Shown in pieces: positions 57,349 to 64,000 of a stretch of DNA of 64,000 bases. Source of the stretch: Caryophanales bacterium UBA1188 (GTDB lineage: Bacteria > Bacillota_I > Bacilli_A > Izemoplasmatales > UBA1188); contig DBYK01000001.1 of assembly GCA_002310135.1 (NCBI GenBank), positions 547,403-611,402 of the forward strand, written 5' to 3'. The position numbers were made by a program, and so were the translations under genes. Below the pieces are notes generated by a model. The model was not told where the DNA came from and ran no database searches. It worked only from the letters and a program-made list of their open reading frames with translations. Each line of letters begins with the position of its first letter. The stretch's first letter is position 1.

Positions 57349-58350
57349 TTAACTAGTTCTATAGTCATATACAATATTTGCATTAGTTAATTCTTCGTTA
57401 TTTGAGCCTATAGTTATATTGTTCCATTGAGATGGTGATCCAGTATAGTACACATTACTTAAAATTGTACAACCAGAAAACGCATAATTACCTATTAAAC
57501 TAACGTTTTTTGAAATAGTGATGGATTCTAAAGACTCGCAATCTCTAAATGTATAATTATCAATTTTTGTTACACTTGATGGGATAATAATTGATGACAA
57601 AGAAGAACAATATTGAAATACACTTTCACCTATTGTTTTAACACTAGAAGGTATGTTTATAGATTCTAATGATGAACAATTAGAGAACGCAAAATTATCA
57701 ATTTTTGTTACACTTGATGGGATAGTGACAGATGATAAAGAAGAACAACTCCCAAACATCATATCTCCTATTGTTGTAATACCACTACCAATAGTTACAG
57801 ATGATAAAGAATAACAACTAGCAAATACCATAGTACCCATCTCTTTAACACTTGATGGGATGGTTATTGATAAAAGACCTGTATTTTCGAATGCTGCATC
57901 ACCTATTCTTGTAACACCATCTGGAATGGCTATTGATTCTAAAAACATACAATTATAAAATGCATTTCTACCTATTGTTTTAACACTTGATGGGATAGTT
58001 ACAGATGATAAAGATATGCAATTACAAAAAGAATTATCATCTATTAATATAACACTAGAAGGTATGGTAATAGATGAAAGATTTGAGCAACCCTCAAATG
58101 CACCAATTCCAAATGTAATGATTGTTAGTCCTGGTAATTCTTCTTCAAAATCAAATGAAGTTATGGTTTTATCTAGCATTTTGAAATTATATACTGTGTT
58201 ATCGCTTTTCAATGTATAAAAATATCTATCTGGTATAACTACCAAAACACCACTTTCTGTGGTTGTGGTGTTGTTAGAAGCACAACCACCTAAAACAATC
58301 ACAAGAGTTAATAGAATAGTAAGTAAAAATATCTTTTTGCCTTGTGTCAC
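57349..58350 (-). CDS. BspA-type leucine-rich-repeat lipoprotein
   Basis: A 333-residue surface lipoprotein starting with GTG (AGGGGGC upstream). The lipobox is LGGC (Cys23). From about residue 85 lie nine 23-residue repeats (the fourth is 22) of the form F..CSSLSSVTIPSSVTKIG..A, ending in a partial unit. This is the LRR_5/BspA pattern, used for adhesion or carbohydrate binding by gut and oral bacteria and some eukaryotes. Partner unknown. It lies downstream of the two-component genes on the same strand but has its own promoter. Confidence 0.88.
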   Translation of the reverse strand: MTQGKKIFLLTILLTLVIVLGGCASNNTTTTESGVLVVIPDRYFYTLKSDNTVYNFKMLDKTITSFDFEEELPGLTIITFGIGAFEGCSNLSSITIPSSVILIDDNSFCNCISLSSVTIPSSVKTIGRNAFYNCMFLESIAIPDGVTRIGDAAFENTGLLSITIPSSVKEMGTMVFASCYSLSSVTIGSGITTIGDMMFGSCSSLSSVTIPSSVTKIDNFAFSNCSSLESINIPSSVKTIGESVFQYCSSLSSIIIPSSVTKIDNYTFRDCESLESITISKNVSLIGNYAFSGCTILSNVYYTGSPSQWNNITIGSNNEELTNANIVYDYRTS

Positions 58351-58403
58351 AATAGCCCCCTAGTTTTATATTATAATTAATTTTTATATATTTTATTATG
58401 AAT

Positions 58404-58431
58404 AATATAGTCGCCATTTATCAACTGACAA
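58404..58431 (-). promoter_or_regulatory. Probable promoter of the repeat lipoprotein
   Basis: Minus-strand TTGTCA (58426-58431) and TATATT (58404-58409), 16-nt spacing. The spacing and -10 are slightly off consensus. Confidence 0.5.
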
Positions 58432-58441
58432 TTAAAAATAA

Positions 58442-60187
58442 TTATCTTTTAACTATAAAATATGATAATACACCACCATCAAAATTTGTGACATCAAACT
58501 CATAGTTATGTTTAGTTAATATCTCTTTAACTATATATAGACCCATACCCGTAGATGAACTATCTACATTTTCTTTTTCTCTAAAGAAAGGAAGCCAAAT
58601 CTTATCGAGATTTTCTTTGTTTATATGAGAACCATAGTTGCGTACTTCAAATTTAACTTCATTCTTATTATCAATTAGATTGATTTCAATTTTATTTTCT
58701 TCTTTAGTATATTTAAACGCGTTTGTAATAAAGTTAGATACAACTTGTTTAATCAATTCTTCATCCGCATCTATAAACACTCCACTATTAACATTTTCTA
58801 TAACATTAAGTTTGTTTCCTTGAGCTATAGGAAGAAGTGTGTTTAAAGTATTTTTAATCACTAACCCTAAATCAAATCTTGAAACATTTAAAGTTAATTC
58901 TTTAGTAGATGTTTTATATGTGTTGATGATATCTTTTATTATTCCAGTTGTTTTATCTATTTCATTTAATATGGTGTTATATTCTTTTAACTCATCTTCC
59001 TCTTTGATAAGCCCGCTCATAAAAGCCTCAGTGGTTGCGCTTATAACCATTAAAGGTGTTTTAAGTTCATGAGATAGTCTTGCGATAAACGAACTTCTAA
59101 GTTCGCCTTCTTTTTTAAGCTCTTCATTTAATTTTTCTAAAGATTCTTTTTGGTTTTCAATATTTTCAACTTTTTCTTTAGTATCTTTTTTAACTTCGTT
59201 TAGTGTAGATTCTAATGAAACAAGTTCTTTATTTTTAAAATTATAAGAAGAAGTTTCATAATTACTTAAAGCTAGTTTCTTCATCTCTTTTTCTATGATT
59301 CTAACTGGAGTTGAGAAAACTCTTGAAATAAACACCGCAATTAAAACCGCAATTACTATAGAAATTAACACAACATATCCAAAGTAAGAAGAGACTATAT
59401 TTAAAAGTGAATCTGTCTCAATATGTGTTGTGACAATTAAGATAAAAGTGTTTGTGTTTTTATATTTATTTGGTTGAGTTAATATATACAAATATCCATT
59501 AGTATCATCTGTATAATATGATAAATATGACGATGCATTACCTTTTCTTTCAACAAAAGCATCTATATTACTATCAAGTAGATTTAGTCCTGTCTTAACT
59601 TTTTCAGTGCTTTCATGTAAGAAATTTATATTTATAGGTAGTTCAACTTCTATTACACTTGCGTGATCAAGTTCTATAGAAGAAGAAGTTGCAATCTCAT
59701 TTTCATATGTGATGCTTCCTATAGTTAAAAATCTATAAGTATATTTAGTACTATTTTCAATTAAAGATATATATCCACTTATTTCATCTCCAACTCTAAC
59801 ATCTATATCATAAGACTCGAGCTTTATTGTATAGTTTTCTATTCCATCATTAACTGTAATCTCATAAGATGTATAAATAGGATCAATTAATTTATAGCCT
59901 CCTCCAGAAGCATCAATAAAAAGTGGTATGGCACCACTTTTTTCATAATAATTATTCAGTATTAGTGTGAGATTACTATCGCCTTCATTTATATTTTTAG
60001 ATAATTCCTCAACTTCAGAAATTGAAGAATTAACCTCATATTCTATATATCTATTTCTAAATGCATATACAATGATTAAATAATTAAAAAGTATGAACAA
60101 AATAAAGCACATCAAGATTATAGAAAATAGCTGTGTTTGAAGTGATGTATATTTAATTTCTCCTAAAACTCTATTATCTTTCTTCAA
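58442..60187 (-). CDS. Two-component sensor histidine kinase
   Basis: A 581-residue membrane kinase. Helix 1 (about 21-42) and helix 2 (about 268-290) bracket an extracytoplasmic sensor (about 43-267) with no recognised ligand motif. A HAMP-like linker, coiled coil, HisKA box LSHELKTPLM (His373) and HATPase segment (NFITNAFKY, then GMGLYIVKEIL) follow. Its first codons overlap the response regulator by 14 nt. Cognate signal is unknown. Confidence 0.93.
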   Translation of the reverse strand: MKKDNRVLGEIKYTSLQTQLFSIILMCFILFILFNYLIIVYAFRNRYIEYEVNSSISEVEELSKNINEGDSNLTLILNNYYEKSGAIPLFIDASGGGYKLIDPIYTSYEITVNDGIENYTIKLESYDIDVRVGDEISGYISLIENSTKYTYRFLTIGSITYENEIATSSSIELDHASVIEVELPININFLHESTEKVKTGLNLLDSNIDAFVERKGNASSYLSYYTDDTNGYLYILTQPNKYKNTNTFILIVTTHIETDSLLNIVSSYFGYVVLISIVIAVLIAVFISRVFSTPVRIIEKEMKKLALSNYETSSYNFKNKELVSLESTLNEVKKDTKEKVENIENQKESLEKLNEELKKEGELRSSFIARLSHELKTPLMVISATTEAFMSGLIKEEDELKEYNTILNEIDKTTGIIKDIINTYKTSTKELTLNVSRFDLGLVIKNTLNTLLPIAQGNKLNVIENVNSGVFIDADEELIKQVVSNFITNAFKYTKEENKIEINLIDNKNEVKFEVRNYGSHINKENLDKIWLPFFREKENVDSSSTGMGLYIVKEILTKHNYEFDVTNFDGGVLSYFIVKR

Positions 60188-60863
60188 ATCTGTATCCTAT
60201 GCCAAATGCAGTTACTATTTCACAAGAACCAGTTGATACAATTTTTCTTATTTTCTTTATATATGTGTCAATGATTCTCTCATCAATATCTTTTCCATCC
60301 CAAAAACTCTTATATAAAGCTTCTCTAGTGCAATTCTTTCCAACGTTCTCCATTAGATATTCTAATAATTTAAACTCTGTCTTAGTGAGTTTAACTGCTT
60401 CTCCGTTTATAAAGCATTGCATACTATCTTTTAGTAATTTAATACCGCCTATTGTGAGTTCGTTCTTTGTATCCTTATTGCTTGATAAATCAATTAAAGT
60501 TTGTCTTCTTTCGAGAAGATTTTTAACTTTTGCGATTAAAATAGGAGTTCTAAATGGTTTAGTCACATAATCATCTATATGAAGATTATATCCTTTTAGA
60601 ATATCGCTTTCTTCTGAAAGAGCACTCATCATAATAATAGGCACATCTGAAGTGGCTCTGATTCTTTTGGCGATCTCGTATCCATCCATTTTAGGAAGCA
60701 TTATATCCAAAACAATGATGTCTGGGTTGAATCTTCTAAATTCTTGAAGACCATTTAATCCATCAAAGGCAAGCACAACCTCGAAATCATTAGCGTTAAA
60801 AAACTTCTCCAAAATGTATGCGTATTTTGTCTCATCCTCAATTATTAAAATTTTTGGTTTCAT
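60174..60863 (-). CDS. OmpR-family response regulator
   Basis: A 229-residue regulator: receiver domain with phospho-acceptor Asp53 (VLDIMLP), acidic Asp10/Glu11 pair and Lys102 (DDYVTKPF), then a winged-helix DNA-binding domain (about 135-229, LTKTEFKLLEYL). GAGGTGAG precedes the ATG. It is first in the operon with the kinase. Target genes are unknown; the lipoprotein downstream is a guess. Confidence 0.94.
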   Translation of the reverse strand: MKPKILIIEDETKYAYILEKFFNANDFEVVLAFDGLNGLQEFRRFNPDIIVLDIMLPKMDGYEIAKRIRATSDVPIIMMSALSEESDILKGYNLHIDDYVTKPFRTPILIAKVKNLLERRQTLIDLSSNKDTKNELTIGGIKLLKDSMQCFINGEAVKLTKTEFKLLEYLMENVGKNCTREALYKSFWDGKDIDERIIDTYIKKIRKIVSTGSCEIVTAFGIGYRFEER

Positions 60864-60980
60864 TATCTCACCTCAAATATCTTTATTTATATTATAATAT
60901 AAAATATAGCATAAAACTATATCTTAAGGGATATCTATAAGTTTAAATGTGCTCAATTTATTAATTTTATTTGAAAATAT

Positions 60981-62852
60981 ATGAAATACGATGCGATTGT
61001 AGTGGGCGCTGGACACGCTGGTTGTGAAGCGGCTTTAGTCCTTGCCCGATTAAAAAAGAATACATTACTAATAACTGGTTCTAAAGAATACGTAGCTTCT
61101 ATGCCATGTAATCCATCAATCGGTGGCCCTGCGAAAGGGATTTTAGTCAAGGAAATAGATGCTTTAGGCGGTGAGATGGGTATAAACGCAGATAAAACAT
61201 ATATTCAAATGAGATTATTAAATTCATCTAACGGCCCTGCGGTTCAAGCTTTGAGATGTCAATCAGATAAATATAAATATCATGAAGAAATGCTTAAGAC
61301 AATAATGAATCAAGAGAGATTAAATTTAGAAATTGGATATGTGAAAAACTTAATCGTTAAGGATAAAAGAGTAGAAGGCGTCACTCTTGAAGATGGAAGA
61401 AGTTTTTCTTCTTCAACAGTAATTTTAACCACAGGGACATATATGAATTCTGTATGCTTTATGGGTCAAGACGAAAAGAAGAGCGGTCCTGAAGGCCAAA
61501 AAACATATTCATCTTTATCAAACAATCTAAAAGATTTAGGTTTTGAAATTTTAAGACTTAAGACAGGCACTCCACCTAGAGTTCTTGATTCATCAATAGA
61601 TTATTCAAAAATGATTGAACAACCAGGAGATAGAGATAAAGATGGTTTTTCATATAAAACAACCAATTTCTTAAAACTCACTGATCAAGTGCCATGCTAC
61701 TTGATTCATACAAACGAGAAAACACATAAAATCATTTTAGATAATTTAGAAAAATCAGCTATGTATGGTGGTGAAATCACTGGAGTAGGCCCAAGGTATT
61801 GTCCATCTATTGAAACTAAACTCGTAAGATTCAAAGATAAAGAAAGACATCAATTATTTATTGAACCAGTTTCAAAAGAATCTAATAAGATGTATCTTCA
61901 AGGCTTTTCGACATCTATGCCAAAAGATATACAAGAAGAAATGGTTAAAAGTCTTCCTGGTTTTGAAAATGCAGTAATTCTTGAATATGCATACGCAATT
62001 GAATATGATGCCATAAATCCACTTCAAATAAAACAAACCCTTGAATCAAAAATTATTGAAAATTTATATACTGCAGGACAAATTAATGGCACAAGTGGAT
62101 ATGAGGAAGCCGCATGCCAAGGCCTCATGGCTGGAATTAATGCTTCACTTAAACTTGATAATAGAGACCCATTCATTTTAAGAAGAGATGAGGCATATAT
62201 TGGAGTATTAATAGATGATTTAGTAACAAGAGGCACAATAGAACCATATAGAATGCTTACATCAAGAGCAGAATATAGATTACTTCTAAGAAACGACAAT
62301 GCATATCAAAGATTAATGCCTTATGGATATTCTCTTGGTCTAATTAGTGAAGAGGATTATGAAGCATTTAAAAAAGACCAAGAAATCATTGAAAACGAGA
62401 AAGAAAGATTAAAAGAAATATTCGTAACAGGTAATCAAAAAGAAACAAAAAAATGTGAGAAATTAGGCGTTTCCCTAATTTCAATAAAAGAAAGTTTATA
62501 TAATTTAATTAAAAGGCCAGACTATAGTTATAAGAAAGCCTTATATATTGCTGGAATTGACTCTACTTTAGATGATAAATTGATCAATCAAATAGAAATA
62601 TATATTAAATATGAAGGATATATCAAAAAAGCATTAAAAGAAGCACAAGAATTAAAAAGAGTTGATATGATAAAAATACCAACTGATATCAATTATGATT
62701 TGTGTCATAATCTCGCAAGCGAAGCAAAAGAAAAACTAAAACTTGTGAATCCAACATCTATAGGTCAGGCAAATAGAATTAGTGGTGTAAATCCAAGTGA
62801 CATTGCGATTCTTTTGGCTTATATAAGATCAAGAGGGCATAAAAATGAATGA
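60981..62852 (+). CDS. mnmG: tRNA uridine-34 modification enzyme MnmG
   Basis: FAD protein that with MnmE adds carboxymethylaminomethyl (cmnm) groups to wobble uridine. The 623-residue protein has the FAD-binding VVGAGHAGCEAAL, the CNPSIGGPAKG motif and LKTGTPPRV, and ends in a MnmG helical domain. Length matches the family. There is no obvious ribosome-binding site. In Bacillus mnmG follows mnmE near the origin; here mnmE is absent from the window. Confidence 0.97.
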   Translation: MKYDAIVVGAGHAGCEAALVLARLKKNTLLITGSKEYVASMPCNPSIGGPAKGILVKEIDALGGEMGINADKTYIQMRLLNSSNGPAVQALRCQSDKYKYHEEMLKTIMNQERLNLEIGYVKNLIVKDKRVEGVTLEDGRSFSSSTVILTTGTYMNSVCFMGQDEKKSGPEGQKTYSSLSNNLKDLGFEILRLKTGTPPRVLDSSIDYSKMIEQPGDRDKDGFSYKTTNFLKLTDQVPCYLIHTNEKTHKIILDNLEKSAMYGGEITGVGPRYCPSIETKLVRFKDKERHQLFIEPVSKESNKMYLQGFSTSMPKDIQEEMVKSLPGFENAVILEYAYAIEYDAINPLQIKQTLESKIIENLYTAGQINGTSGYEEAACQGLMAGINASLKLDNRDPFILRRDEAYIGVLIDDLVTRGTIEPYRMLTSRAEYRLLLRNDNAYQRLMPYGYSLGLISEEDYEAFKKDQEIIENEKERLKEIFVTGNQKETKKCEKLGVSLISIKESLYNLIKRPDYSYKKALYIAGIDSTLDDKLINQIEIYIKYEGYIKKALKEAQELKRVDMIKIPTDINYDLCHNLASEAKEKLKLVNPTSIGQANRISGVNPSDIAILLAYIRSRGHKNE

Positions 62853-63531
62853 TTTTATATTAGATTTAAAGAATAATGGTATAGAACTTAACGAATCTAT
62901 GATAAAAGATTTTAATCTTTTCTATACCAATTTAATAAATAAAAATAAAACCACAAACCTAACTAGAATTATAGAAAAACAAGATGTATATTATTATCAT
63001 TTTTATGATTCTTTAATGGCTTCTTTAGCCATAGACAAAACAAAAGAAGATATAAAGCTTTTAGATATTGGTTCAGGTCCTGGCTTTCCTGGAATTCCTC
63101 TCAAGATTTATATGAAAGATTTGAATCTAACAATTGTTGAGGCAACAAACAAAAAGATTGAGTTCATAAAAGACACTTTAAAACTACTAGGTATAGATGA
63201 TGTAAGGTGTATTCATCTAAGAGCGGAAGATTTTAAAGAACTAGAATCTTTTGACTATATTACAACAAGAGCTGTCTCAACAATTAAAGAACAACTTGAA
63301 TATACAATACCATTTTTAAAAGTTGGCGGAACTTTAATTGCAATGAAAAGCACTCTTAAAGCGAACGAAGAAATAGAAGAATCAAAACCTCTATTAAAAG
63401 AGATTGGCGCTATAGTCAAAAAAACTATAAGCTACAAAGTTTTAGAAAGAGATTATTCTTTGGTTTTAATAGAAAAGATTAAAAAAACAAGCTCAAAATA
63501 CCCAAAACCACTTCATAAGGAGAAAAAATGA
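62845..63531 (+). CDS. rsmG: 16S rRNA (guanine-527-N7) methyltransferase
   Basis: RsmG (GidB) methylates G527 of 16S rRNA. The 228-residue protein has the SAM motif LDIGSGPGFPGIPL and TTRAVSTIKEQLEY. It overlaps mnmG by 8 nt and the DUF951 gene by 4 nt. Confidence 0.96.
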   Translation: MNDFILDLKNNGIELNESMIKDFNLFYTNLINKNKTTNLTRIIEKQDVYYYHFYDSLMASLAIDKTKEDIKLLDIGSGPGFPGIPLKIYMKDLNLTIVEATNKKIEFIKDTLKLLGIDDVRCIHLRAEDFKELESFDYITTRAVSTIKEQLEYTIPFLKVGGTLIAMKSTLKANEEIEESKPLLKEIGAIVKKTISYKVLERDYSLVLIEKIKKTSSKYPKPLHKEKK

Positions 63532-63737
63532 ACGAAAAAGAATTAATTACTATTTCTTTAGGTGATGTATATGAACTCAAAAAACAACACCCTTGTGGTA
63601 CTAATAAATGGGAAGTAGTAAGAAGTGGTGTTGATTGTAAAATTAAGTGTCTTGGTTGCGGAAGAATTATCCTAATAGATAGAGTAGAACTTAAAAAATC
63701 TATTAAAAAAAAGATTATGGAAAAAACCATAATTTAA
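63528..63737 (+). CDS. DUF951-family protein
   Basis: A 69-residue Firmicute protein. The conserved GDVYELKKQHPCGTNKWEV and CKIKCLGCGRII segments match DUF951 (YyzM-like); four cysteine or histidine positions could bind metal. Function unknown. It overlaps rsmG by ATGA. The first codon of the family core lies about 10 residues in. Confidence 0.88.
   Translation: MNEKELITISLGDVYELKKQHPCGTNKWEVVRSGVDCKIKCLGCGRIILIDRVELKKSIKKKIMEKTII
63714..63737 (+). terminator. Weak hairpin at the end of DUF951
   Basis: ATTATGG (63714-63720) pairs with CCATAAT (63727-63733), loop of six A, then TTTAA. Stability and T-run are poor. Confidence 0.35.
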
Positions 63738-63764
63738 AATAGAAATATTAAAAGAAAAAATCAA

Positions 63765-63793
63765 TTGACAATTATACTTACTTTTAGTAAAAT
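63765..63793 (+). promoter_or_regulatory. tRNA promoter
   Basis: TTGACA (63765-63770), 17 nt, TAAAAT (63788-63793), strong near-consensus, 31 nt before tRNA-Ile. Confidence 0.8.
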
Positions 63794-63824
63794 AATATAG
63801 CGCGGTTTAAGAGGAAGCAATCTC

Positions 63825-63901
63825 GGGCCCATAGCTCAGTTGGTTAGAGCGCTGCTCTGATAAGGCAGAGGTCGATGGTTCAAGTCCATCTGGGCCCACC
63901 A
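63825..63901 (+). tRNA. tRNA-Ile(GAT), CCA encoded
   Basis: GGGCCCA acceptor pairs with TGGGCCC, with discriminator A and encoded CCA. D-arm AGCTCAGTTGGTTAGAGC, anticodon loop CTGATAA (GAT) and T-loop TTCAAGT fit tRNA-Ile. All 77 nt are present. Confidence 0.97.
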
Positions 63902-63932
63902 ACCGAGTAACATATTAATAAGAGTGTGACAT

Positions 63933-64000
63933 GGAAGATTAGCTCAGCTGGGAGAGCATCTGCCTTACAAGCAGAGGGTCGGCGGTTCGAGCCCGTCATC
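63933..64000 (+). tRNA. tRNA-Val(TAC), cut by the window edge
   Basis: GGAAGATT start, AGCTCAGCTGGGAGAGC D-arm, loop CTTACAA (anticodon TAC) and T-loop TTCGAGC. The 3' acceptor strand and CCA lie beyond the window. Confidence 0.9.

Noticed and set aside
57349..58350. 69-bp periodic repeats as a possible CRISPR or satellite array
   Set aside because: Periodicity is exactly 23 codons in a reading frame and encodes leucine-rich repeats; there are no unique spacers.
1..64000. TGA read as tryptophan (Mollicutes code 4)
   Set aside because: Several genes end in TGA at overlapping ATGA starts, and tryptophans are encoded by TGG.
1..64000. Insertion sequence, prophage or integrated element
   Set aside because: No transposase, integrase or phage gene, and no flanking direct repeats were seen; the gene content is chromosomal throughout.

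Overview
The window is about 64 kb of AT-rich, gene-dense bacterial chromosome centred on a replication origin. The gene set (dnaA/dnaN, rpmH-rnpA-yidC-khpB, recF-gyrB-gyrA, rpoE delta subunit, spoVG, prs, DUF951, YolD plus a Y-family polymerase, GtrA/CsbB/YfhO) points to Firmicutes (Bacilli). The small SRP RNA, strong AT bias, tightly overlapping genes and an incomplete shikimate cluster suggest a reduced-genome, probably uncultured Bacilli/Tenericutes-related lineage. TGA is used as a stop codon (for example in the radical SAM gene, folD and glyA), so the genetic code is standard and Mycoplasma-type recoding is excluded. The taxon name is inference.

Layout. The origin lies around dnaA (about 22.5-24.2 kb). 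Left of it nearly all genes are on the minus strand, right of it on the plus strand, so most transcription runs with replication. Left arm, moving away from the origin: dnaA, dnaN, aroA, a chain of shikimate genes (aroC, aroE-aroK fusion, aroQ, aroF), folD, a Y-family polymerase with YolD, ispE, spoVG, prs, rmuC, asnS, rpoE, then an overlapping five-gene run (TldD, TldE, an acidic 174-residue protein, a radical SAM/SPASM enzyme, and a membrane protein with a (Cys-Ala)5 tail). The divergent lysS-esterase pair and rimP close the left end.

Right arm: rpmH, rnpA, yidC, khpB, pth, mfd; yaaA, recF, gyrB, gyrA, serS; a small minus-strand HIT/HAD pair; a long overlapping run rsmA, glyA, dus, a second TldD/TldE pair, YfhO, CsbB-like glycosyltransferase, GtrA; rpmE with a hairpin leader; a CvpA-like gene; an M18 aminopeptidase; a CofE-like ligase; tdk, tadA and the SRP RNA; a surface patch (phosphoesterase lipoprotein, membrane protein, leucine-rich-repeat lipoprotein, two-component system); mnmG, rsmG, DUF951; and tRNA-Ile and tRNA-Val at the right edge.

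The strongest candidate for an undescribed system is the 2.9-8.5 kb cassette. A radical SAM/SPASM maturase overlaps the gene of a membrane protein whose predicted cytoplasmic tail carries five Cys-Ala repeats followed by GGGRAGC, and upstream in the same run lie the two subunits of the TldD/TldE protease, a family known to act on modified peptides. This resembles peptide-modification logic (substrate, modifying enzyme, protease) applied to the tail of a membrane protein. Function is inference. Other points worth checking are unusual active-site residues in AroA, the YfhO-CsbB-GtrA triad in one operon, palindromes placed on promoters, and a rearranged order of the origin genes.
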